This document shows, piece after piece, positions 34,383 to 46,227 of a DNA stretch of 64,000 nucleotides. The position numbers and the translations under genes were made by a program. The notes below the pieces were generated by a model. It did no database searches and was not told the DNA's origin. It worked only from the letters and a program-made list of their open reading frames with translations. The DNA is from Vanrija pseudolonga (lineage: Eukaryota; Basidiomycota; Tremellomycetes; Trichosporonales; Trichosporonaceae): assembly GCF_020906515.1 (NCBI RefSeq), contig NC_085850.1, positions 3,968,001 to 4,032,000 of the forward strand, given 5' to 3'. Numbering within the stretch: position 1 is the first letter of the stretch; every line of letters begins with the position of its first letter.

Positions 34383-37300
34383 ATGTCCGAGCCAGCGCCG
34401 CCGCCGCCGCCACCGCAGGCACCAGGCTCGCCGCGCTCCCCTCGGCCAAATACCAACGACGGCGACCTGCCCCTGCCCGCCACGACGCCGGGGTACGGGC
34501 CGGGCGTGTTCGTCGGCCAGCCTGCGCCGCCTGCGCCGCGGCAGAGCGTGTCGTCGCTGCTCATGCTCACCATGTTCTTCTTCTTCATGAGCGGGAACGG
34601 GCCGGCGTACCAGCCTGTTGTTGGCCCAGACGGCGAGTTTAGGCCACACTTGACTGAGCTCCAGCTGCTACGGACGCAGGTGGGGGAGTATACTGCGTTC
34701 TTGAACGGGACGGGGAATTGGACCGAGGTGAGTTGTGAGCGCCACGAGCACCGCGCGCAGCGCGGTGCGAGCGCGCGGGGGGAAGGAAAGTTCTGCCTGG
34801 GGGCTACTCTTTGAGAACGGGAGGTAGACTGCCGAGGACAGAGAGAAGCCTGCGCGAGACCGCCGCCCCCGCCCCGCTGCCGCCGCCGCCGGCGACGAGA
34901 CACCGCTGACACCCGTCGCAGCCCCCCACCCCATCCCTCCTCCCCTCGGCCATCACACCCCCAGCATACGACCACACCGCGCTCGCGGCGGCCCACGCGC
35001 CCTTCTTCACCAACATCACCGGCTGGTACCGGCACGCAGCGGCGCACACGGTGGACCTGGGGGTACCGCGGCCCGAAGCCGCGGGCTTCTTCGGCTCGGT
35101 CGCGCTGCCCTCGCTCAACACCACGTCGGCGTTCAACTCGACACTGGCGACCGAGTCGCGCGGACGGTTCAACTGGTCCGACGCGGTCAAGTGGGACTTG
35201 CACGTCAGCAAGGAGCGGCGGGTGACCTTTCGCGGGGGGAACGGCACGGCGCTGCCGGAGGATGGCCACGGAGCGCATGGTGGCTCCCGACCCGACCCCC
35301 GCGCGCCGGACGACTGGGTCTGGGTCAAGGGCACGTCGACAATCGAGACAAGTATCGGCAGCGCGGTCAACTACGGCTTCTTCGGCCTCCACTTTGTGCC
35401 AAACGGCACGTACACCCTCTATGCCATGCCCGAGGGGCTGCACATCGACGTGCGCAACATCCCTCCCCTTCTCCCTGCCCACCACAACATCACGTCCAGC
35501 ATCGTGCTTGCCGAGCTGGAGAAGGAGCTCAAGGCGCAGGAGGACAGCTTTGTGCTCACCGACGTGAAGGACGAGCGTGAGTGGAGAAATGGTGGGTAGT
35601 GTTTGCTGACGTTGCAGCCGAGGACATGGCCACCCGGTGCCCCCTCGTCATCCAGGTCTCCCTCCCTCCGCTCCCGGCAGGCGTGCACCCCGCCGACGTG
35701 GCAGCGTACGAGTCTGAGCTGTCGAGCCCGACCGGCATCCTGACCAGCCTCGTCCGCCCCCCGCGCTACTGGGAGGGCAAGGGGCTCGGCGGCGTTGCCG
35801 TGTCGACCGAGTGCGCGCTCGCGATCGGGTTCGATAACGGCCGCGGCGTGCCGATCGACGACTTTTGGCGGCGCAGCGTCAACTGTGAGTATGTGCAGCT
35901 CGAGCTCGCTGACCCCAGACGCGGCGTATGCCACTGTCACACAGCTCGTCATCCTCGTGCTCCTTGTGCGCCAGATGGAGGCGACGAGAACGCCGAGCAC
36001 GCTGGCCAAGGTCTCGCTCTGGTCCATTGTCATCATCCTCCTGTCTGATGCCTGGATGTTCTCGGCGCACGCGGCCATCGGCCTCGTGTCCGACAACAAG
36101 GCCAGCTTGCCCATGCTCGTGCCAGGATTCTTTGGGTTCTGTACCGTCTTCGTCTTCGGTGTGGTAGGTCCGGTGTGGCAGCAAGGCTCTGACTCCACAG
36201 CGCTATGCCGTCCTGCTCAACCGTATCCAGGCGCCGGAGAGGACTTACACGCCACCGGTAGCTGCACCAGCAGCTACCGCTGCCAGCGCTGGCGCTGGTG
36301 CCACAGAGGCCACCTCACCCACCGACACCACCACCGACACCCCCGAACCCCGTCGCCCCTTCTCCGAAGTCGTGACCGACATTGTCCGAGAGAACCCCGC
36401 CATCCAGTGGTTTGGAGGTGTCCTCTTCACCATCTTCATGTTCAACATCCTGCTAATGCCCTCCCTCGTCCCGTTCGTCCTCTTTGCGACCAACTCGATG
36501 TGGGTGCCGCAGATCTACCGCAACGCGACGCGCGGATCGAGCCAGTCGCTCTCGCACACGTTTGTCGTCGGCGTCGGCTTTGGCCTGCTCGCCATCCCTC
36601 TTTGTACGTGACTGCACTATCTAATGACGCAACGCCTAACCAATCCGCAGACCCGCTTGCGTGCCCCAACAACATCTGGTTTGTCGACAATGCCGATTGG
36701 GTCTGGGGAATGGTCGTCTGGCAGATTGTTCAGATTCTGATCCTCTTTGCCCAAGATAGATTTGGCCCTGCGTTTTTGTGAGTGGCGTTGGATGTGGCGG
36801 TCGGGCGGTGCAGAGCTGACCCCGGTGTCTCAGCCTCCCCAAGAGCGTGAGTCGGGCATTGGATTCGCTTGTGTGCAGCGGAATTGCGGCGCCGACCTCC
36901 GCGCCGGACCCGCACCAGCGCCAGACCCGCCCGCCTCGGCGTCCAAGAGCTGCTGCGGATGGGTTGGACGAATCCGCAGACTTGCTGACAGGAATACTCA
37001 CAGTTTGCACCAAAAGAGGCCTACAATTACCACCCTATGCTGCCGCCTCCAGACGCCGAGAACGCCGGTGGTGGCGCGTTCGAGGGCGGCACGACGTGTT
37101 CCATTTGCATGGAGGAGGTCAGCACGCACCCGTCGGGCCCGTCAACCGAAGGCGGCAGCGGGGCGCTGCTCGGCCTCAACTCTCGCGCCTCGTACGCCGT
37201 CGCACCGTGCCACCACCTCTTCCACACCAAGTGTTTGGCCCAGTGGCTTGCCATCAAGGTGAGTGTGGCGAGTGTGGCGTGGCGCGTCGCACCGCGCGTC

Positions 37301-37389
37301 TATTCCTGTGCACGGCCACTCTGGCGCCCGCTGACTTTACCTCCCAGACAATATGCCCACTCTGCAAACGCAGCCTCCCACCATTGTAA
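34383..37389 (+). CDS. TUL1: Transmembrane RING E3 ubiquitin ligase (Tul1/Dsc1)
   Basis: Predicted 783 aa in nine exons: 34383-34727, 34922-35576, 35618-35884, 35919-36163, 36201-36603, 36651-36777, 36834-36846, 37004-37258 and 37348-37389. A proline-rich N-tail and one hydrophobic helix (LLMLTMFFFFMSG) are followed by a large lumenal domain with several NxT/S sites. A cluster of membrane helices then begins at YAAYATVTQLVILVLLV. The C-terminal RING-H2 finger has CSIC, an extended ~38-residue loop, CHHLFHTKC and CPLC. This architecture is that of Tul1 and fission-yeast Dsc1. Dsc1 is the catalytic subunit of the Golgi/endosome DSC ligase that degrades membrane proteins and, in many fungi, triggers SREBP cleavage under low oxygen or sterol. 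Exon 7 is only 13 nt (frame-restoring), and the 60-aa block around it reads smoothly (FFLPKSFAPKEAYNYHP). Confidence 0.92.
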
Positions 37390-37581
37390 TTGTACAACCT
37401 TGTCGTGTACCATACCCAGCATGCAACCCAATATGCACAGTCTTGACATCAAGTGCCCCAGCGTGCGGGCGTGTACAGCAAATCTCGTAACAAAATCTAG
37501 TATGCGTGGTGGTGTGTGCGTCCTTGGTATGTGGTGATACAAATCGAATGTGGCGTGGCGTGTGTTCTTCTCTCAGGCTAC

Positions 37582-39817
37582 CTACTTGCGCTCGCGCTCC
37601 ATGCTTGGGTCGTAGACAAAGTTCATGGAACCGCGGTTGGGCGCCTGGAGCCGTGCCCACTCGAGGTACATCCTGAAGACGTAGGCGGTCATGTCCTCCA
37701 TGCGGAAGTGGGTGAGGGACCAGTCACGGCCAGCGAGGGCAATCTTCTTTGCGAGCTCATCCTCGGCGCCGTTGCCCTCAAGGTCGCCGCTGAAATACGC
37801 GAGCGAGTCGTACAGGTCGGTGAAATCCGCCTTGACGGGCACGTAGTGGACCCAAGGCTGGATACGGTCCGTCCACCACTCGGGCATGATGGTCGCCTTG
37901 AAGATGAGCGAGCCGGACGCAACGAGACGCTGGAAACGCGCCGACCACGCGTTGCCGTCAATGTCGACAATGTACTTGTAGCTGTCGGCCTCGATGGGGG
38001 TGACGCGCTTCTTGAAGGGGTAGTTGCGGTCAATCTCGGCGCAGGTGCCGTCCTCGACCTCGCACTGGATCGCCTTGCCGACAAAGCCCATGTCAAAGTA
38101 GCGCTCGTTGGCGGGGCCCTTGGCCATGCGCTTGACCGCGTCGCCGACCGTCTTGGACTTCATGCCCGAGGGCGGGGCAATGACGTCGAGCGTACCCGTC
38201 TTCTCGGCGCTCATGCCCAGCAGACGCACGCGCTGAGTGTCGCGCCACGGGAGCGTGGCGCCATAGTGCATGCCGGTGTTGGCGCCGCGCCACAAGAGAT
38301 GCGAGTTGGTCTTCTTCTCCCATGGCACGAGCTCGACGTGGCCATTGTATCGCTCGGGCGGGACGCCGAGAATGTCCGAGTGCAGGCGTGTCTTGGAGAT
38401 GGCAAAGATCGGCAAGAGGTTGGTGCTCAGAGGCTTCTTGCCCGCGAGGATACCGGTCAATGCGACGAGCTCGGGGTGGTTGCACACGTCCATGTCGGCA
38501 TAGTGCGACACGATGAACGACTTGGCGTCCACGTCCCAGTTGGGCCCCGCATACTTTTCGCCCTTCTTGCGCAGCTGTGACGAGGGCGGGCAGGCAGCTG
38601 CCCAGCCCACCGAGTCACCCTCGACATTGACGGCAGTGTCGAGGTCTGGTGTAGCAGGTCAGTTTATGCGCAGTCGATGTGCCCCAGAGACCCTGGCCGC
38701 CTGGAGGCTTGGCGTGGCAACCACCGCCACACTCACACTCATCCTCCTCGAGCCTGTCGGCAATCTCGACACGGTGGTCCCAGTTGATCAGCGACATGGG
38801 CGTGTCGTGAACAGTGTAAATAGCCTTCATGTCGGGGATCCACTGGGCGACATCCTTGATAAGGTCGAGCTGGCTCTTGAGACGGGCGTGGTGAATCGCC
38901 TCGTCCTTGTACTGGGCCGTAGTTGTAATCTTGCCATTGGTAACCTTGATCGTGTAGGTGTCCTTGTCGTTGCTGTGCATGTCGATTCGTTCTCTCAGAT
39001 CCTTGGACTGAAGTGCGTAGAATGGGCGCATGTCGCGCTCAATCTGGTCGTACTCGTCTGGCATTTGCACATTGTTGTCACTATTTGTGGCTTGATTAGC
39101 GTTTGGCTTAAGGGAATGATCGCCGCAAGCCCACACTCACACAACATACGCCCACCACTTGTCGAACCCGGCTGGAGGCTGACGGTGGTGACGGCGCTTG
39201 TACTCTGCAACGGCCTGCTTGAGCGTCTTGCTCTGCTTGGCGACCTTGGCGTCCCATGCGGACTGGGCAGTCGAGATCAACTGGTTGATGGGGTGCTTCT
39301 TCGAGTTGGGGTTGACAAGCAGTCGGCCGTTCTGGACCTTGTGGTCCGAGCCGGCAAACGATACCTGCCCAGCCGCCCTCTCGCGCTCCTTCTTCTTCGC
39401 GGCCGCCGCGGCGTTGGTCGCACCGCCGCCGCCAGCGCGGTGTTCCTTCACCGGCGGGACCTTGAGGTGTGACCCGCCCTTCATGTTGACCGCACTCGCC
39501 GTGTCGGCTCCGCCCTCGACAAGCTCAGAGGGGAGCATGGACGACGCGACCATGATAAACACATAGACGGCGACGACGGACACACAGACGACAATCAGGC
39601 GCTTGCGGATGGCGGGGTTGTGCAGCCACCCGACGACGACATGGCGGCGGTGGCGGCGTTCCTTCTCGTACGCATCGTCGTCGTCGCTCGAGGCCTCTTC
39701 GACGCGCGACAGGCGCTGGCCAGTGAGCGGGCGGTCGGCGCCGTTACGGTGCTTTGGCTCCTGTGTCGTTGACGAGCCCAGCCTGGGGCCGACAACAAGG
39801 GTGCTGCTCCTCAGCAT
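37582..39817 (-). CDS. CAP10-family glycosyltransferase (GT90), capsule/glycan type
   Basis: Predicted 694 aa in three exons: 39817-39141, 39080-38737 and 38645-37582. It is a type II membrane protein with a ~90-residue cytosolic part, including an acidic SSDDDDAYEKERR patch, and an anchor (LIVVCVSVVAVYVFIMVASSML). A stem region follows. The catalytic domain reads DNNVQMPDEYDQIERD, VPWEKKTNSHLLWRGANTG, a WRDTQRVRLLGMS block, YKYIVDIDGNAWSARFQRL and WVHYVPVKADFTDLYD, which define the CAP10/KDELC/Rumi family. In Cryptococcus this family includes Cap10 and the beta-1,2-xylosyltransferase Cxt1, acting in the Golgi on capsule and glycolipids. Which paralogue this is cannot be decided. The exon 1-2 junction was chosen to give WWAYVVDNNV, preserving family spacing. 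Confidence 0.92.
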
Positions 39818-42800
39818 TGGGTCGGGGTGGTGGTGGTGGGGTGGTGCGGGGTGTGTAGTCGGCGCGCGGTGTGCGTGGTACGGTAGCGGGGTGAGATAAG
39901 TCGAACCAGTGGAATGGGACAGGAATGGAAATGAGTTCCAAGTTGAGATTGTGTGTGCATACGTGGTGGTGATGGGCAGCGCGCGGGGTGGGTGGGGACT
40001 GCCGCTACAGTCAGTAGTCGCAACCCAACACACTACTTGCCTGCATCTCTGCCGGGAGCGAGCAACCTTTTGCCCATTAGTCGGGTCGTCGGCTGTCGCG
40101 GCGGCGCCTCCCTCCTCCCCCCTGCAGCCTCGTCTCGTCTCGCCTCGCGCCTCGTCCACTGTGACTGTGTGTGCTCCATCTTGGTTTGGGTCCTTGTCTC
40201 GCTCTGCTTGCTGCTATTCTCGGTTCCTGTCCTGTACAACGACCCGTCTCGTCGCGTGTCGCAAGCACAAAACAGGGTTCACGACCTCTTGACGCAGCAC
40301 ATGGCGGCAACAGTCACTGATACTTTGCGCCACCACCGCCCAGCCCAGAAGGAGCCTTCCGCGACGCCTCGTCGCTGCTGCATGCTTCACGCCGCACGCC
40401 CGCCGCGCCTCGTCATTTTTTGCGGCACCTTGGACTACCTGGGATCCGCATGAAGACGAGGCGCCCATCCGGTGACTGCGGATCTGAACAGGCCACAGGC
40501 AATCCACCCCCACCCATGGGTGTGCCAGGCACATTGCAGCAGCAGCAGCGGCAAACGCAGAACGCAGACAGTGACGACGACGACGACAACAAACAAAGAA
40601 CAGGGGCGGCAGCAGCAAGGCAGTCCCAGTCAGGTCGCTTCGTCCCGCATTTAGTACGACATGCGCTTGTTCCGTCCCTGGACGCTGCCGTTTACGTGCA
40701 CACACTGGTCGTGTCGTTGCAGCAGAAGCCAAGATCGTCTTGCCCGCCCCGTCACTTGTTGTCACTGTTGCACTGCTACAGGTTTGCTTGCCTGACGGGC
40801 CCAGGGCTGCCTGTCTGCTCTTTGCTATCCTGGGCATGTCGAGTCTCCCCTCGCCCTCGCCCTCGTCTCGTCGCTCCTCTTCCTGACGACGGCGCGTAGA
40901 CCCTGGATCGCTCAATTTGAGCCACATAAACGCCTCATGCCGCCACGGACAACCTGGTTGCTATTCAAACAGACATGGCGACGGCGTTCAAGTGGGCGCG
41001 GCGCGGCGCATTATGTATACTGCGGCTGTTGAACATGCCGCAGCAGTCTACTTTCATGCCGAGGCTGCGTCGCCGAGCTAGTATAACATTAGTCAAGTCG
41101 GCGTGCACCACACATTCTGTCGCCATCGCTCAAGTGAACCTTACGGCCAGCGGTTGCCGGATTCCAATGCACTGAATAGGCACATGTTAATGACAATTCT
41201 GGGCCGCGGAACTATCCAGACGTGCCCGCTGTGCGGGTTGCCTCGTCGCGCTGCCTGCTGCCCCTGCCCCTGTGGACCTTGCCTGCCTGCCTGCCTGCGT
41301 GTGGAATAATCGCGCAGTGTATTGTTGTGGTGCGGAGTGAGCGAGCGGGCCAGACTCTCGTGCCAAAGGGTCCCGGGGCCACCCAAACAGTACCGGTTCC
41401 TCAAACCGGTGCAAAGCAATCGTGTGGAACCCTCACTCAGCTTGTGGACGGCACCCCCAACCACCCACCACTCTCCTTGCCGTCCTGTTTCATGGAACAA
41501 GCAAAATGTCGTACGGTACATGCGCGGGAGGAGGAGGGTGCCCTGCCTGCCAGCCAGTCTGATAGGCCTGGGCCCTCCCGCATCCCATCCGCAATGCAAC
41601 AAAGCCACGTTACGGCGTGCATTCCGACCAGCAACCCCGAAACACATCCTCCAGCTTGAAACGGGCGTGCGTGCGTGCATCCGATGATGATGCTCATCCC
41701 GATGGGAGCAGCCGTCGCCGCCGTTGGGGTTCAAGGGTGGTTGGTGCCCGACGACGCGTCGGCCACAGAGTGGATGGAACGAGGGAACACCTTGTGTGTG
41801 CGGCTTCGAAACCAAACTCAACTCTATGTGGTTCCTCGACGACGGACAGAGGATTACGACGACAACGGCGTGCGTGCAGTGCAACACTATCCCCGCCGGC
41901 GAATGCGAAACGATGCGGCCTTGTCTGTCGTAGAGTGATTGAAGCCGACCACGGTCGACATTGGGTGCATGCCCTGACGCGAGCTACAATTATGGCACAG
42001 AGGTACCAGAATTGGTGCAGATGAGTGAGTAGGCGAGGCGAGTAAAGCCCGGTGTCCCGATCGAATCGAGACGACGCGCACCGCGCGCGTCCAGCCGCCT
42101 CGCCGCCGCCCCCGCCGCCGCTGTGGCGCCGTGTCGTAATTGACAGCACCATTTGACGCGCACATTGATGTTTCCTGTCGCCGCGAGATCTCATGTCTGG
42201 TCGTCAAGCAGAGGGTGTGCATGCGTCAGGTCGGTCGGTCGGTCGGTTTTAGGCCGGTTAATGGCCTGGCCAAGCGAGCAACCAACCTTGCAAGGTTCTC
42301 GTCAAAGCACAAATACCGCTCACAGTCTTGGCGGCCGGCAGCTGTGTGCGTCCGCGGCGACTTGTCAACACCCAAGCTCGTACTCGAGCAGCTGCGACGA
42401 ATGCGCCGCCCCGCACCGCGCGTGCCTCCAGCCTTCGCGCGACATTGACAGACGGGACGCGCCGACGCCGAGGCGGGCGGGCGTCGGCGCAGGCACGGGC
42501 CGACACAGTCCGAACTCTGGGCGAGGTGGCGCGGCGAAAGCATTCACAAGGTTGGCGGACTCAGGGGCACGCCGACAACACACTCTATCACCCGTCGGCC
42601 GTCGGCGGCTTGGCCTGGCCTGGCCTGGGCCAGCTCACACGTGCCCACGGTTCAGGTGTACCCGGCCAACCTTGAGCCTGTGAGGATCAGCGACTTCTCA
42701 CACTTGCGTCGAAACGTGCGGGGGCCGGGGTGGGGCACTGCTGACTTCTGACCGACTGTTGGGGTAGGCAGCTGCGACATCCCGTCGGCGCTGACATCAG

Positions 42801-43103
42801 CGATGATGGTTTGGGTTGAGGGGGCGGTGCTGTAGGAGCTTGAAACGCAGGAGCTGGCGACGCGTCGCGTCGCGCGCGGACGCGGTGGGGTGGGTGAGTG
42901 GGGCGGAAGCGGCGCCGGCAGTCAGCCATGGCCGAGTTCGTGGCCATGGCTGCGGTGTGGCACATTGAAGGAACACACAACTGCATGGGGTTTCTATTTA
43001 CTGCTCATCTGCTCAATGTCCACTATCAAGTCTAAAGAGTCCGTGCTCATGCTTGCGCGAACAGCGCAGCACTAGCCGTGGCAGGCAGTCGCGCCGCGCG
43101 CGC
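39818..43103. other. 3.3-kb region without a supportable gene
   Basis: This is the longest gene-free stretch in the window. It has short GGTC runs (42232-42246), CCTG runs (41278-41297) and several low-complexity open frames with no recognisable family, no consistent splice phases and no clear tRNA A/B boxes. It includes the CAP10-family promoter at its left end and the 3' UTR of the DUF3455-like gene at its right end. Confidence 0.5.
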
Positions 43104-43928
43104 CTAGCTGAGGAAGTAGTACATGGCAGCGTAGTCGACGCTCGCCTGCGCCCCGTCAGAGCAGTTACCCCCCGCCGGCTGTCCGCCCGCAGTCTGCAGG
43201 CGGAACACGCTCTTCGCGAGGTCGCCGTCGACGGCAGTCAGCTGGAGCCACGTAATGTCCGCGGTCGAGTTGTCGGGGGAGGCGAGCACGCCGGTCTTGG
43301 AGAGGGTGACGCTGGCGTTGGAGTTGGGGTCGAAGAAGCGCGGGAGGAGGCCCTGGGGCGTCTGCCTGTGTCGTGTTAGCCAGGCCAGGCGGCAAGAGGG
43401 CAGCGCGACTCACACAAACTCGTGCTGCAGCGTCGGCGGGGGGTTGCTAGCCGGGAACGGCTGCGCCGCAAGGAAGAGGGGCGCGAGGCCGTCCGTCAGC
43501 TTCTGGGACGAGACGACGGGCGCCGTGGCCTCGAGGAGGGCGCCGACGTCGTAGAGGCTGGTTTAGTTAGCCTCAAATCTGTTACTACCACCACTCGGCC
43601 AGACTTACTTGGCCAAAGCGCCAGCCGAAACCCAAGCCCCGTTCGTGCAAGTATAGTTCTGCACCCCGCGCGACACGGTGGCGAGGGTCACGCTCTGGCC
43701 GGCGGGCATGGCGAGGACAGTCTGGTTCGCGGGCAGGGGGAGGGTGAGGCCGGCGCAGAGGGGCGTCGGGGTCGACCAGGTGCCGTTGGCCGCGAGCCAG
43801 GTGCCGTTGGCTGGCGCGGGCTTCTGCCACGAGGCGCTGCTGTTGGACTGCTGGGTCCAGTGGTACGGGGCTGGGGCGGCCGAGGCGCCGGCGAGGAGGG
43901 CGAGGGTTGTGAAGAGCGTGGCGAGCAT
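43104..43928 (-). CDS. Secreted DUF3455-like protein
   Basis: Predicted 241 aa in three exons: 43928-43609, 43557-43414 and 43365-43104. It begins with a clear signal peptide (MLATLFTTLALLAGASAAPA) with cleavage after SAA or SA-A. The mature chain has many N-glycosylation sequons (NSS, NGT, NQT, NYT, NAS, NST, NCS). GVQNYTCTNGAWV, NLYDVGALLEATAP, FVQTPQGLLPRFF and ADITWLQLTAVDGDLAKSVFRLQT follow the pattern of DUF3455, a family of secreted fungal proteins sometimes mislabelled malate dehydrogenase. The biochemical role is unknown. A GCNCSDGAQASVDYAAMYYFL ending with conserved Cys suggests a disulfide. Exon 3 has two possible acceptors; I chose the one paired with a canonical GTGAGT donor. Confidence 0.82.
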
Positions 43929-44485
43929 TGTGTTGTTGTGGTGGGTTTGGTTGGGCTGTTGGGCTGGGAGGGCTGTTGAGTTGTTGAGTTGAAGCTGTTG
44001 AGCTGATGGGGATGAGAGAGGCCAACTCGCCTCGTTATATACCCTCCAGCGCGCACTGCCACTCCATCCCCATACAACTACCACATCCAACGTCGTGCCA
44101 TCACAAGCAGCGTCCACGGCAGCAGCGGTGCACTTGCCACTGCCACAGGGCGCCCGCGCCATGTCCGTCATCGGATCGATCATCGGCGAGCCGTAGCAGG
44201 CGGCGCTGTCACCGCCAATCTTGCCCCGCCTCTCGGCGTTTGACACCCCCACACCACTATCTATGGCATGGGCAGTGCCACTACTCTCTATGCTCACCGC
44301 CGCATGCTGCGTACAGTGGACGGATGCTGCATTGCATTGTCGCTATCGCTTCGTTACTACGCCGACTGAGCGGAACGCCCCGCAGGCTGTGCCACCGGCC
44401 CGGCGGCATCTGGCGGCAACCCTCCCCCCCCCACCACTCGCACAGTGATACACTATACATCTATGCTACTAGTCAAACGATGGGC
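43929..44485. other. Intergenic region upstream of the secreted protein gene
   Basis: This is 557 bp. Just upstream of the ATG the minus strand is a CAACA/CTCAA-rich leader, and TATATA-like sequence (44036-44042, ttatata) sits ~110 bp upstream, a plausible TATA element. No other gene was seen. Confidence 0.55.
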
Positions 44486-45886
44486 CTAGTCGAAGGGGAT
44501 GGGCTTGATGCCAGAACGCTGCGTGAACGGCACAGGCGGTGCTGCTGCCGCAGCAACCCCACCACCGCCTGCTGCCTCGGCAGCGGCGCCAAACGCCGAC
44601 GGCACTGGAATGCCACAGCAGTCCATGGTCCATCCCTTCTCGTGAACATGCCCATGCGCGTCGACCTCGGGCTCGCCCTCCTCCTCGAGCGCGCGCTTGA
44701 GCTCCGGGTCCTCCTCGGGCGTGGGGAACGGCAGCAGGCTCCCAAACAGCGCGTGCTGCATGACTGGCAGCTTGCCCAGCACTTCCGCCGCGTACATCTT
44801 GCGCATGCCCTCGTTGACCTTGTCCCACGTCTTGACGGCACTGATGTCGTCCAGCATTGGCGAGTGCCACCGCAGCGACGCCGTCTTGATGCTGTTGATA
44901 AACGAAATGCACGAGAGGTACATGTATTCTGGGCCAAAGGCCTCGAGGATCTCGGGGTCGTGGATCGCCTTGGGGCGGAGGTGTTTGTGGCCTGGGCGCG
45001 GCGTGTTAGCGGCATTCGTGAAGCCGAGTTAGGTGCGCTGGCTTGGCGACAGCCGACACAGCGCGACCTACACCCCACTCACTCTTCAGTTGCCCCGCAC
45101 CCCAGAGGAACGGCAAGAACTGATAGTCGTCCAGACCCCATACTCCGTGCGATCCAGCGGGCTCGAGCCAGTACGTCGACTGGAGGTATCGCATCACGAG
45201 GATGTACCGCCAGAAGACGCCGAGCACGAGGAAGGGGTAGTCTGCCTCGCCGACGACGCCGAGCTTGACGAGGCAGTAGCTGTGGCGCGAGTCAGCTACG
45301 TCATGTGCCATGGAGCTGTCACTCACAGCCAGCACAAGAAGTTGAACTCCATGCCGCTGCCGTAGTCTACGCGCTGCTTGTTGCCCCACGCCTCCTTGAA
45401 GTAGACCTCGATCTCGGGGACGGCCTCGGCCGGCAGGCCTGGAATAGTGGCATGGAGGTCGGCTGATGCCTGCGGGGTTAGCGTAGGTAACGATAGTTGA
45501 AACCCACCTCGCCAACTCGGTCGTAGAACGTCTTGAAGGCGGGGTTACCGAACCGGCTCAGCTTGTTGTCGACCGGCGGCGTCGCCTTGGCAATGTCGAG
45601 CACGGCGTCGAGGATACCCATGAGCGCGAGCGTGCGCTGGCGTCAGCATAACCATAGCCCATACACAACCCACCTCGTTCGTCTCGCCCGCATCGGACAG
45701 CTTGCGCCCCACAATGCTCGCGTTGAGCCCGTCAATAAAGTCTGTAATCGCCGCGTGTGATGGCGAGCGCTGGAACGCGGCCAGGTGCGCCTTGGACAGG
45801 ATGTACTTTGCCGGCGGGGTGAATGCGCGCGTAGAGCTAGAGCTGGACGCCGCGGCCTCTGGTGTCGCTAGTGCTGGTGTTGTCAT
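44486..45886 (-). CDS. RRD2: PP2A phosphatase activator / peptidyl-prolyl isomerase (PTPA, Rrd family)
   Basis: Predicted 395 aa in five exons: 45886-45674, 45636-45508, 45469-45327, 45279-45083 and 44991-44486. Family motifs occur in order: ILSKAHLAAFQRSPSHAAITDFIDGLN, KLSRFGNPAFKTFYDRV, DYGSGMEFNFLCWLYCLVKLG, GSHGVWGLDDYQFLPFLWGAGQL, and SWRHSPMLDDISAVKTW-like sequence near the C-terminus. PTPA reactivates the PP2A catalytic subunit and has prolyl-isomerase activity. Fungi have two (Rrd1 mainly nuclear/cytosolic, Rrd2 cytosolic). The long acidic/Gly-Ala tail after the core is variable. I prefer Rrd2 from the core wording but Rrd1 is not excluded. It is divergent from the esterase gene, 341 bp apart. 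Confidence 0.88.
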
Positions 45887-46227
45887 TGTGCTTGTTGGTC
45901 AAGAGAGAGAGTGAGTGATTGCAAGGTGACCTCGTCGTTGTCATCAACAAGGTGGCCGAAAGTGCTGGGCGCGCACGACCAGACCGGTCGCCCAGGCACG
46001 GGCTGGCACGTGGCATATCTGGTTCCGTCGATAACCGTTGAGGCCAGATGGGCAGATGACGACGGGAGGGGGCTGCGGCGGCGACGATGAGGACTTGAGC
46101 AAGCTGCCAACTCTCTCTCCTCATCATCTCGCATAGCAACAACAGCGCGCCCCCCCGCGCACAGCGCATGCTTATCGCCCTTCTCTACCTCGCTTTCCTT
46201 CCCCTCGCACTCCCGCCTTTCATCACA
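45887..46227. other. Divergent promoter region, PTPA gene and esterase gene
   Basis: This is 341 bp between the two ATGs. The last 60 bp before 46228 are strongly CT-rich, like a fungal 5' leader. They also encode an in-frame hydrophobic stretch starting at an ATG at 46168. Confidence 0.7.

Noticed and set aside
41141-41175. tRNA T-arm-like sequence (GGTTGCCGGATTCC)
   Set aside because: No matching A box, acceptor stem or anticodon arm nearby.
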